From positions 1-35,175 of the forward strand of contig CALVQD010000042.1 in the NCBI GenBank assembly GCA_944355255.1: a DNA stretch of 35,175 nt. Reading direction: 5' to 3'. This document shows, piece after piece, positions 23,839-31,414 of the stretch. Made by a program: the position numbers and the translations under genes. Every line of letters begins with the position of its first letter. Within the stretch, counting starts at the first letter, position 1. Below the pieces are notes generated by a model. That model had not been told where the DNA came from. It saw only the letters and a program-made list of their open reading frames with translations, and searched no databases. Source of the DNA: an uncultured Bacilli bacterium. GTDB taxonomy: Bacteria > Bacillota_I > Bacilli_A > RF39 > UBA660.

Positions 23839-25826
23839 TCTAAATGAATGATGCTTTTTTCAAACTTTGTAAAGTTATTCTTTTCTTCCTCATTTTGATA
23901 ATCTTTATGTTTTAAAAATAATTCAGCATCTTCTTTGGCATGTTTTAAAATAGAAAAATCCTTATAAATATCTGCTAATTTAAAATTCATATCGCCACTT
24001 TGACGAACTCCAAAAAAGTCTCCACTACCACGCAGTCTAAAATCTTCTTCACTAATCTGAAATCCATCAGATACCTTCGTTAAAATCTGTAAACGTTCTT
24101 TATCATAATCAGAAACAAGAAGACAATAACTTTGTAAATTACTACGCCCTACTCGTCCTCGTAATTGGTGTAGTTGTGATAAACCAAATCGTTCGGCATT
24201 AAAAATTACCATCATCGTTGCATTCGCAACATCGACACCAACCTCAATCACTGTAGTACTGATTAAGATTTGAATTTTATTTTCTTGAAATGATTGCATG
24301 ATTGCCTCTTTTTTCTTTCCATCCTGTTTTCCATGTAACATATCTACTTGATAGTACTTACCAAATGCTTTTTTCATATTTTCATACATCGTATCGACTG
24401 CCTTAGCACTACTTTCTTCATTTTCTTCAATTAATGGAGCAATGACATAAATTTGATGTCCTTTTTTTAGCTCTTCATACATTTTTTCTAAAACATCTCG
24501 AATTTGTTTTTCTGAAAATAACATTGTTATAATTTCTTTTCGCCCCATTGGACGTGTCTTTATATTGCTTACTTCCATATCTCCATAAATTGTAAGAGCA
24601 TATGTTCTTGGAATCGGTGTAGCACTCATGTATAAGATATCAGGAGTTAACCCTTTATTTTTTAATTCTCTTCTCTGCTGTACACCAAAACGATGTTGTT
24701 CATCTGTAATAACAAGTCCTAAATTATGATAATTTACTTTTTCACTAATTAAAGCATGGGTACCGATAATCAGATCTGCCTTTCCTTCAGAAATTTCTTG
24801 TTGAATTTGTTTTTTCTCACTTGCCTTTAATTTTCCAGTCAATAGTACAACTTTCATATGATAAGGTTCTAATAAATCTTTTGCTTTCTGATAATGTTGA
24901 ACAGCTAAAATTTCAGTAGGTGCCATAAATGCGGTTTGGTAGCCACTTAAAAAATTCATATAACTGGCAATAAATGCCAAAACAGTCTTTCCACTTCCAA
25001 CATCTCCTTGAATCAAACGATTCATGCGGGAAGAACTTTCCAAATCCTGAATGATATCATGAACTGCATCTCGTTGATCTTCTGTTAACGAAAATGGGAG
25101 TTTTGCAATTAGCTGCTTTACTTTTTCTATAGGAATTTTTCTCGTGATACCATTTTCTTTCTTTCTCATTTCTTTTAATAAAATCATTTTATAGAGAAAT
25201 TCAAATAGTTCTTCATACTTTAACCGAGTTCGTGCTTTTTTTAACATAACAGTAGAAGTCGGTTGATGAATTTCTAAAATACTTTCTTCTTTACTCGGAA
25301 AATGATATTTTTCTTCAATCACTTTAGGAATCATACTCGGTCTTGGCTTTGTAATCTGTAATGCTTCATGAATCCATTGTATCATTTTTTGATTGGTAAT
25401 CTTAGAAGTTAAATGATAGACACATTCTACATACTCCTTTTCTAATTTTCCAAAGCGAATTTGTGAAGCAACAATCTGATTTTTTTTCGGTTTCCACTTT
25501 CCAAATACAGTAATTTCTGTACCTGGAGTTAAATTTTTCTTTAAATATCCGCGATTAAATATCACAATATCAACAAAGCGATCATCTGCTTGGATACGAA
25601 ATGTCATTCGTTCCATGTGTTTTTTAAAAAATACAACACGGGGAATATTCGTAACACTTCCATCGATAATTACACTTTCATCTTCTTCTTTCTCATCTAA
25701 ATTTGATTTTTTTACAAGTTCATACCGATATGGATAATACTCTATTAAATCTTCTAAAGTATAAATTCCTAAATGAGATAATGCTTGTTTTGTTTTTGGT
25801 CCAATACCAGATAAGTTTTCTAACAT
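23835..25826 (-). CDS. recG: ATP-dependent DNA helicase RecG
   Basis: A branch-migration helicase of 663 residues acting on stalled replication forks and Holliday junctions. An N-terminal wedge with OB fold (residues 1-230: LSGIGPKTKQAL, YYPYRYE, TVFGKWK) is followed by a superfamily 2 helicase core: Walker A GDVGSGKT (about 276-283), DEQHRFGVQQR (motif II, DExH), MSATPIPRT (motif III), STTVIEVGVDV and QLRGRVGRS (motif VI), and the C-terminal RLRGSGDFFGVRQSG block. Length is close to the usual 680-690. The ATG at 25826 is chosen because GGTGA lies 5 nt upstream; an in-frame TTG at 25838 is less likely. Promoter: extended -10 TGATATAAT at 25843-25851. Confidence 0.97.
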   Translation of the reverse strand: MLENLSGIGPKTKQALSHLGIYTLEDLIEYYPYRYELVKKSNLDEKEEDESVIIDGSVTNIPRVVFFKKHMERMTFRIQADDRFVDIVIFNRGYLKKNLTPGTEITVFGKWKPKKNQIVASQIRFGKLEKEYVECVYHLTSKITNQKMIQWIHEALQITKPRPSMIPKVIEEKYHFPSKEESILEIHQPTSTVMLKKARTRLKYEELFEFLYKMILLKEMRKKENGITRKIPIEKVKQLIAKLPFSLTEDQRDAVHDIIQDLESSSRMNRLIQGDVGSGKTVLAFIASYMNFLSGYQTAFMAPTEILAVQHYQKAKDLLEPYHMKVVLLTGKLKASEKKQIQQEISEGKADLIIGTHALISEKVNYHNLGLVITDEQHRFGVQQRRELKNKGLTPDILYMSATPIPRTYALTIYGDMEVSNIKTRPMGRKEIITMLFSEKQIRDVLEKMYEELKKGHQIYVIAPLIEENEESSAKAVDTMYENMKKAFGKYYQVDMLHGKQDGKKKEAIMQSFQENKIQILISTTVIEVGVDVANATMMVIFNAERFGLSQLHQLRGRVGRSNLQSYCLLVSDYDKERLQILTKVSDGFQISEEDFRLRGSGDFFGVRQSGDMNFKLADIYKDFSILKHAKEDAELFLKHKDYQNEEEKNNFTKFEKSIIHLD

Positions 25827-25842
25827 ATGATTCACCAATCAC

Positions 25843-25851
25843 ATTATATCA
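25843..25851 (-). promoter_or_regulatory. extended -10 promoter of recG
   Basis: Minus strand TGATATAAT, 16 nt before the ATG. The -35 region is A-rich without a clear box. It is divergent from the RNA2 promoter, about 70 nt away. Confidence 0.55.
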
Positions 25852-25921
25852 AACAAAGGTTCGTTTTTCTATTTTTTTCTACTTTTTTTCTCATTTTTTC
25901 ACATTTTTCGTCTTAAAATGC

Positions 25922-25950
25922 TTGACTTTTTTTTGCTTTCAGATTATTAT
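25922..25950 (+). promoter_or_regulatory. promoter of RNA2
   Basis: TTGACT (25922-25927), exactly 17 nt, TATTAT (25945-25950). The start site should be near 25956. The -35 is followed by a T-rich stretch, as at the RNA1 promoter. Confidence 0.7.
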
Positions 25951-25955
25951 AAAAG

Positions 25956-26056
25956 CACCAATTCGGAAATATTCGAATTGGAGCTAGTATCACACTAGCC
26001 AACCCCTTTTTATTCTTTTAAGGGAGTGGTCTTCAGGGGGCCACTCCTATTTTTTT
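25956..26056 (+). ncRNA. putative small RNA 'RNA2' between recG and dnaE
   Basis: About 100 nt on the plus strand, with no ATG. Three hairpins: CCAATTCG/CGAATTGG (8 bp, 25958-25981); GCTAGT/ACTAGC (6 bp, loop ATCAC, 25983-25999); a pyrimidine-rich linker with CCCC; and the terminator GGAGTGG/CCACTCC (7 bp) whose 11-nt loop is TCTTCAGGGGG, followed by TATTTTTTT. It is divergent from recG and convergent with dnaE. The large G-rich terminator loop is unusual. Twelve bases (26029-26040) are perfectly complementary to RNA1. No known family recognised. Confidence 0.72.
26023..26056 (+). terminator. terminator of RNA2
   Basis: Stem GGAGTGG (26023-26029) / CCACTCC (26041-26047), loop of 11 nt with five G's, then TA and seven T's. 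Confidence 0.85.
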
Positions 26057-26057
26057 G

Positions 26058-26086
26058 ACAAAAAAAGTGATTTTGATATCACTTTT
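26058..26086 (-). terminator. terminator of dnaE
   Basis: Minus strand AAAAGTGAT/ATCACTTTT stem (9 bp), 6-nt loop, followed by T's. It abuts the RNA2 terminator, so dnaE and RNA2 converge here. Confidence 0.85.
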
Positions 26087-29034
26087 TATTTTTCATCTCG
26101 ATATAATACTTGAATTCGACGAGCAACCAGTTGATATTTATCAAATCTTTTTTCTACTTTTCCTAAGACATAAATAATATTTCTTTTTTCAACTTGTACA
26201 TTTTCATATACTTTTGGAAATAAAACAACTTCTGTTTGAGCAATTTCGTCACTTCCGTACAAGAAAGCCATCTTTTGCTGTTGCTTTGTCGTAATTTCTT
26301 TTATACGATCAATCAGACAAACTACTTCGATTTCACGATCAAAATAATTAGAAATTTCAGCAAGTGGAACACTATTTGGATGTTTTAACTTATACTCTGT
26401 AACAGGATGACTTGTTAAATAAAAACCATAACATTCTAGTTCTAAAGACATTTTTGTATGAACATCAAACTCTTCGTATATAGTCAACTCTGGTGTCGCA
26501 ACTGGAATCATTCCATCTTCCATATCTTTCATTAAATCCGCATAGTTTAACAGCACATCTAAATTTTCCAACAGCGTTTTGATATTATATCCAAAGCTTT
26601 GAAAAACACCAACTTCAATCATCGCTTCTAATGTTTTTCGATTGATACTTTTTCCGTAACATCTCCTTAAAAAATCATAGATATCAGAAAATGGTTTTTT
26701 ATCTCTTTCTTGCAAAACAGTAGCAATTGCATTGATACCGACATTTTTAATCCCCGATAACGGATAACGAATTCCTTCTTTTTCCACTGTATACTGATTT
26801 TTGCTGTATTGAATATCAGGAGGTAATACATTTAAATGTAAAAGTTTACACTCATAAATATACTCTCTTGTTTTTTCACTACTACCAATTGCCATCGAAA
26901 GTAAACTTCTCATAAAATATTTTGGATAATGGGCTTTTAAATAAGCCATTTTATAACTAATAACAGCATAAGAAACAGAATGAGCTTTATTAAAACCATA
27001 ATCGGCAAACTTTAAAATTAAATCATAGACTTTCGTTGCGACATCAAGGGCATATCCTCTTTCGACACTACCTTTGATAAAACGCTCTTTTTCACTTCTT
27101 AAAACCGCTTCTTTTTTCTTACTCATGGCTCTTCTTAAAACATCTGCTTGCCCATAAGTATAACCTGCCATTTTTGAAGCAATCTGCATAATTTGCTCCT
27201 GATATACGATAATTCCCTGTGTCTCTTTTAAAATAGGTTCCAAATCAGGATGGAGATAAGTTACTTTTTTCTTCCCACGTTTTCGATCGATAAACTCATC
27301 AATATTACTCATCGGTCCTGGACGAAATAAAGCAAGTGCAACAGAAATCTCTGCAAAACTATTTGGTTTAAATTTTCTTAAAAAGTTTTTCATTCCACTC
27401 GATTCAAACTGAAATATTCCTTCTGTTAAGACATTTGTAAAAATAGAAATTGCTTTTTCATCCCCAAATGGAATCTCATCAAACGTAATAGAAAGATGTT
27501 CTTCTGTTTTTAAATCATCTAAATTTCCTTGAATTAATGTCAAATTACGAAGTGCTAGTAAATCCATTTTCAAAAGTCCTAATTCTTCTAAATATTCCAT
27601 GGTAAAACCAGTAACATAAAATCCTTCATGATTATAACTTACCGGAATAATTTCATCTAAATCTTTTTTCGCAATGACAATTCCAGCAGCATGGACAGAA
27701 GTATGTCTTTTTAACCCTTCTAAATGATATGCAATTTGATATAGTTTTTGTAATGTCTCATCCGTCTTTAACATTCTTTCTAGTTTTGGTTCTAATTTTA
27801 AATTTTCTTTTAAACTCTTTTTACTGTCCATAAACTTAGAAATCATGTCAACTTGCTTTAAATCAATATCCATAGTACGAGCCACATCGCGAACAACTTG
27901 CTTAGAAGCAAGTGTTCCAAAAGTAATAATTCCCGTGACTCTTTTTACCCCATATTTTTCTTGTAAATAAGTTACGACTTCTTCTCTTTTTTGAAACTCA
28001 AAATCAATATCAATATCTGGCATCGTAACACGTTCGGGATTTAAAAAACGTTCAAAGAGTAATCCTTCTTTTAATGGATCAATACTTGTAATAGAAAGAC
28101 AATAAGAAACTAATGAACCAGCAGCACTACCACGTCCTGGGCCTACTAAAATACCATGGGTTTTCGCATAGTTCACATAATCCGCAACAATTAAAAAATA
28201 GTTAGAAAATCCCATTTTCTCAATTACGGATAATTCGTATTTCAAACGATCGACATATGCTTTTCGCACAGTATTTCCAAAACGCTTACGAAGTCCTTCA
28301 ATACATAATTTTTTCAAATAGGAAAATGTTTCATAGCCCTCTGGACAAGGATATGTAGGTAATAATATTTCATGATGTTCTGTCAGTGTAAGATCAATTT
28401 GAGAAACGAAATCAGAAAGATCATCTAAAGAGGAAAATTCTTCTTGTAATACATTTTCTAACTTTAAATAAGACTGTTGGTATACTGTCTCTACTTCTCT
28501 TACTAAAATACCTCTTCGAATTGCCTCTAAATATGGCAAATACTTCATCTCTGACTCTTTCAATCCTAAAATCTCACGACAATACATTTTTTTCTTTACA
28601 TGTAATTGATTTCTTTCTTCTAATGTTTCATATCCATAATATATCTGTGGATATATTTTATTTAAATCGACATCAAGTGTACGAGAAGAAAATGGAATTA
28701 CACAAATTAAATTCTCGCCATATATTTCTAAATCATCTACTGTAATCATACGTTCACTTTGAATGGTTGATAACTTCATTAAGTTTTGGTATCCTACCTC
28801 TTGTTTCGCATACAATAAAACATGGTGTTCACCTAATAAAATATCGAGTCCAATAATTGGCTTTATCTGTTCTTTTTTACAAGCTTTATAAAACTCCATC
28901 GCTCCTGATAAATTATCATCCGTAATTGTCAATGCTTGGATATGATTTTCTTTTGCATAAGTAATTAAAGATGGAATACGTATCAAACTAGTTAATAATG
29001 TATATTCTGTTTTTAAATTAATTGGACAAAACAT
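26086..29034 (-). CDS. dnaE: DNA polymerase III alpha subunit (DnaE type)
   Basis: A C-family replicative polymerase of 982 residues, shorter than B. subtilis DnaE (1115). Domains in order: PHP (1 to about 210), palm with GPGRGSAAGSL (298-308) and the catalytic PDIDIDF (Asp340, 342, 344), third Asp in LLKMDLLALRNL, fingers (RKRGKKKVTYLHPDLEPIL...QEQIMQIA...YGFNKAHSVSYAVISYKMAYLKAHYP), helix-hairpin-helix region and a C-terminal OB domain (about 885-960). The PHP domain begins FCPINLKTEYTLLTS and lacks the HxH metal-binding pair, and ALTITDDNLSG replaces ALTDHGN, so it is inactive. In Gram-positives this enzyme works with PolC, which is not in the window. The ATG follows AAGGTGGG. Confidence 0.95.
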   Translation of the reverse strand: MFCPINLKTEYTLLTSLIRIPSLITYAKENHIQALTITDDNLSGAMEFYKACKKEQIKPIIGLDILLGEHHVLLYAKQEVGYQNLMKLSTIQSERMITVDDLEIYGENLICVIPFSSRTLDVDLNKIYPQIYYGYETLEERNQLHVKKKMYCREILGLKESEMKYLPYLEAIRRGILVREVETVYQQSYLKLENVLQEEFSSLDDLSDFVSQIDLTLTEHHEILLPTYPCPEGYETFSYLKKLCIEGLRKRFGNTVRKAYVDRLKYELSVIEKMGFSNYFLIVADYVNYAKTHGILVGPGRGSAAGSLVSYCLSITSIDPLKEGLLFERFLNPERVTMPDIDIDFEFQKREEVVTYLQEKYGVKRVTGIITFGTLASKQVVRDVARTMDIDLKQVDMISKFMDSKKSLKENLKLEPKLERMLKTDETLQKLYQIAYHLEGLKRHTSVHAAGIVIAKKDLDEIIPVSYNHEGFYVTGFTMEYLEELGLLKMDLLALRNLTLIQGNLDDLKTEEHLSITFDEIPFGDEKAISIFTNVLTEGIFQFESSGMKNFLRKFKPNSFAEISVALALFRPGPMSNIDEFIDRKRGKKKVTYLHPDLEPILKETQGIIVYQEQIMQIASKMAGYTYGQADVLRRAMSKKKEAVLRSEKERFIKGSVERGYALDVATKVYDLILKFADYGFNKAHSVSYAVISYKMAYLKAHYPKYFMRSLLSMAIGSSEKTREYIYECKLLHLNVLPPDIQYSKNQYTVEKEGIRYPLSGIKNVGINAIATVLQERDKKPFSDIYDFLRRCYGKSINRKTLEAMIEVGVFQSFGYNIKTLLENLDVLLNYADLMKDMEDGMIPVATPELTIYEEFDVHTKMSLELECYGFYLTSHPVTEYKLKHPNSVPLAEISNYFDREIEVVCLIDRIKEITTKQQQKMAFLYGSDEIAQTEVVLFPKVYENVQVEKRNIIYVLGKVEKRFDKYQLVARRIQVLYRDEK

Positions 29035-29057
29035 AAATATCCCACCTTTCCCTTTTC

Positions 29058-29069
29058 ATTATAACACAA
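29058..29069 (-). promoter_or_regulatory. extended -10 promoter of dnaE
   Basis: Minus strand TTGTGTTATAAT with a perfect hexamer, 23 nt before the ATG. TTTGTT lies 17 nt further upstream. Confidence 0.6.
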
Positions 29070-29096
29070 GACCTGATACAAACAAATGTTTTCTCA

Positions 29097-29125
29097 CAAA
29101 AAAGGAATTGTGTTAAGCAATTCCT
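29097..29125 (-). terminator. terminator of the vanZ-vanY operon
   Basis: Perfect 8-bp stem AGGAATTG/CAATTCCT with 7-nt loop, then T's on the minus strand, overlapping the last codons and stop of the carboxypeptidase gene. Confidence 0.85.
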
Positions 29126-29871
29126 AAATACTCTTCTAATGTTAAATCATTTTCATACATATTGGTTGCATGTTCTACTCCAACATAACGAACATGCCAT
29201 GGTTCATATTGATATTTGGTGATATCTTCTTTTCCTTTTGGATAACGAATAATAAAACCATACTCATGAGCATGAGAAGCTAACCACTTACCAGCCGGCG
29301 TTTCCCCATAATTATCATCTACCGCACCAATATCAAATGTAAGCCCCGTTTCATGCTCTGAATGGCCTGGACGTGCCGAATAAGTATCTGCCGCATCCTT
29401 TCCATCACGAGCTACATAACGGTTATATAATTCTGTCTGTTTTTGATGAGAACGAAATCCCGATAATAATGGGATAGAATATCCCGCACTACTTGCTCCC
29501 GCTTGTAATTCTCTTAAAGCAGAAAGAGCAGTTGGATCATTTCCAGTTGCATAACCATCAGGAAGCGCATACGTCTTATTTACAATTAAAATTCCCTTAA
29601 TATAAGTTGGACCAGGTATCTCTACTCCATATCCATTGTCCTTTGCTGCTTCCTCTTCTAATTTCTTTTTTTCCTCTTCCTCTTTTTGCTTTGTCTCCTC
29701 ACTCGCTATTTTCTCCTCTGTATCCTCTAAAGATTGACTTAAAAAAGAAAAATCAAACGAAACACGATCTGTTTTAAAGAAAAAATAACAACCAATCAAC
29801 ACCCCAATCACAAGCAAAAATATAATCAATAAAAACAATTTTCGCTTCAATCTTCTCTTTTTCTTCTTCAT
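29113..29871 (-). CDS. VanY-like D,D-carboxypeptidase (peptidase M15B)
   Basis: 252 residues. A very basic start (MKKKKRRLKRK), one membrane anchor (about 12-32), a Glu/Lys-rich coiled linker (about 50-75) and a zinc peptidase domain outside the membrane (about 85-252). The M15 motif SxHxxGxxxD is SEHETGLTFD (171-180), giving zinc ligands His173 and Asp180; EPWHVRYVG supplies catalytic Glu223 and ligand His226. It removes the terminal D-Ala (or cleaves D-amino acid bonds) in peptidoglycan stem peptides. Encoded 1 nt after the VanZ-like gene. There is no vanHAX or vanRS here, so housekeeping trimming is more likely than glycopeptide resistance. Confidence 0.9.
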   Translation of the reverse strand: MKKKKRRLKRKLFLLIIFLLVIGVLIGCYFFFKTDRVSFDFSFLSQSLEDTEEKIASEETKQKEEEEKKKLEEEAAKDNGYGVEIPGPTYIKGILIVNKTYALPDGYATGNDPTALSALRELQAGASSAGYSIPLLSGFRSHQKQTELYNRYVARDGKDAADTYSARPGHSEHETGLTFDIGAVDDNYGETPAGKWLASHAHEYGFIIRYPKGKEDITKYQYEPWHVRYVGVEHATNMYENDLTLEEYLGIA

Positions 29872-29872
29872 A

Positions 29873-30556
29873 TTAATCTACCACCTTTTTCAATCTATCA
29901 TAAACCTGACACTTCTTAAAAATAAAATATAATAAAACCGCTCCCCCTACATTCAATATCCAATCATCAATATCACAACTACCCGTCAGTAACAACATTT
30001 GCACCAACTCTACCACCAACACCAAAATCGATAAAAAGAAAATAAAATACTTTGACTTCAAAAATCTTGGAAATAAAAGCGGAAGAAAAAGTGCAAACGG
30101 CATAAAAGAAATAAAATTCCCAACCAAATTGATTATCACATGGAATATCCCTTGCGTTCCTCTAACGAATCCCACGAGATAAAATAAAATAACTCGAAAA
30201 GGGATAATATTAAAGGATGTATTTAAATATGTGCGATATACATTCTTAGAAAAAACAATACTGCCAATTCCATTTCTTCCAAATCCATTTTCAAAAAATA
30301 AAAACGAAACTAGTTCAAACAAATAAAGTGCAAATAAAACCCAAATAATTTGTCTGATGGTATTACTTTTCTGTTTTGTTTCCTGTTCCATTCGATAAGT
30401 AATTCCACTTAGTACGATCAGAAAAAAACTAGCAATACAAAGTGTAATCACTTTGGCAAAAACACTACCATGTATTACATGTAAAATTAAAAAATAACTG
30501 ACAAATAATCCGGATAATGTAAATAAAACGAGGCGTATTTTCTCATATTTTTTCAT
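29873..30556 (-). CDS. VanZ family membrane protein
   Basis: 227 residues with about five to six membrane helices. The VanZ domain is seen in FNIIPFRVI, NLVGNFISFMPFALFLPLLFP and the final VELVQMLLLTGSCDIDDWILNVGGAVLLY, where CDIDDWILN matches the family's FDIDDLILN pattern. Biochemical function of the family is not established; VanZ of Tn1546 gives low-level teicoplanin resistance. The gene runs directly into the VanY-like carboxypeptidase. The ATG is preceded by AGGAGA. Confidence 0.88.
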   Translation of the reverse strand: MKKYEKIRLVLFTLSGLFVSYFLILHVIHGSVFAKVITLCIASFFLIVLSGITYRMEQETKQKSNTIRQIIWVLFALYLFELVSFLFFENGFGRNGIGSIVFSKNVYRTYLNTSFNIIPFRVILFYLVGFVRGTQGIFHVIINLVGNFISFMPFALFLPLLFPRFLKSKYFIFFLSILVLVVELVQMLLLTGSCDIDDWILNVGGAVLLYFIFKKCQVYDRLKKVVD

Positions 30557-30579
30557 ATCTATTCTCCTACTTCTTATCC

Positions 30580-30591
30580 ATTATAGCACAA
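30580..30591 (-). promoter_or_regulatory. extended -10 promoter of vanZ-vanY
   Basis: Minus strand TTGTGCTATAAT, perfect hexamer, 23 nt before the ATG; no clear -35. Confidence 0.55.
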
Positions 30592-30625
30592 TTTCAAATT
30601 TTCAGGATTTTTCAATATGCTTTTA

Positions 30626-31207
30626 TCAAACATTACTTACATTATTTGAATTTTGTGAATCTACTTTTCGCAAAAGTTCTTCTTTTGCAGTACATACTAA
30701 TTTTTCTACTTTATAAGGAGATTCAATTGACTCAAACGTTATAGATGGCATATTTTCCGGATCTGGATCCGTAAGTGACTTTTTTGTATATTCAATCGTT
30801 TTAAAAAAACTACTCTCATTTATAACCATCCCCATATATAAATCCCCAAAATTATCTTTTACATTATTACAGCGAATTTCATCATAATACGCTAAATAAC
30901 CAAAAACTAATTTATTCTTTTTAGACTCGTATTTCATTACTCTCATATTTGTCAAGCAATAAAAATCATCAGCAATTCGTTTTTGCTTTAATATCAAATT
31001 ATAGACTAATACATAAATTCCTAAACCTAAAAATAATGCTGCAACAAGAAAGAAGACAATACTAACTAAACTACCTATTCCCACTATCAATCCCATACAA
31101 ATTAACAATAATGATCCACCTACTGATTTACTACCTTTACCAGGTACAGGTTGTCCCTGATATAAAATTTTTTCTCCCTCTAATAAATGATTTGAAAAGT
31201 TATACAT
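30626..31207 (-). CDS. PH-domain-like membrane protein
   Basis: 193 residues. An N-terminal LLEGEKILYQGQPVPG start typical of bacterial PH-domain membrane proteins, two membrane helices (about 30-50 and 52-72), then a beta-rich PH-like domain (about 80-180: DFYCLTNMRVMKYESKKNKLVFGYLAYYDEI...). The role of such proteins is not established. AGGAGG lies 9 nt before the ATG. It is the last minus-strand gene before the divergent region; no terminator is evident in the 40 nt after its stop. Confidence 0.6.
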   Translation of the reverse strand: MYNFSNHLLEGEKILYQGQPVPGKGSKSVGGSLLLICMGLIVGIGSLVSIVFFLVAALFLGLGIYVLVYNLILKQKRIADDFYCLTNMRVMKYESKKNKLVFGYLAYYDEIRCNNVKDNFGDLYMGMVINESSFFKTIEYTKKSLTDPDPENMPSITFESIESPYKVEKLVCTAKEELLRKVDSQNSNNVSNV

Positions 31208-31414
31208 TTTCTCTACCTCCTACCATATCAATTGTAACATAATTCTTAATTTTTTAGTCGAATAATTTTAAAAAATACTCTATAAGTGCCGATTGCAAAT
31301 AGATACCTATTTTTTGTTTTAACAAATACTATAAAACTTGAGTTATCACATACTTTTAAATTTTCGGTATTTTTTCTATATAAACTTTCATATCATGAAC
31401 TAGAGGTGATCCAC
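31208..31414. other. divergent intergenic region between the PH-domain gene and the PBP gene
   Basis: About 207 AT-rich bases. On the minus strand TGTTACAAT (an extended -10 with TACAAT) lies near 31235-31243, ahead of the PH-domain gene. On the plus strand TATATAAACT near 31378-31387 is a possible -10 region for the PBP-mraY-ftsW cluster, but the -35 is poor. An in-frame ATG at 31286 opens the frame of the PBP but encodes nothing PBP-like for 43 codons. No RNA structure is seen. Confidence 0.4.

Noticed and set aside
25956-26056. RNA2 read on the minus strand as a second copy of RNA1.
   Set aside because: The minus strand has no promoter in the right place and no T run at the end, whereas the plus strand has both.
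29113-30556. vanY and vanZ homologues as part of a glycopeptide-resistance cluster.
   Set aside because: No vanH, vanA/B-type ligase, vanX or vanRS is present, and the Ddl carries the Tyr that predicts D-Ala-D-Ala. These are most likely housekeeping relatives.
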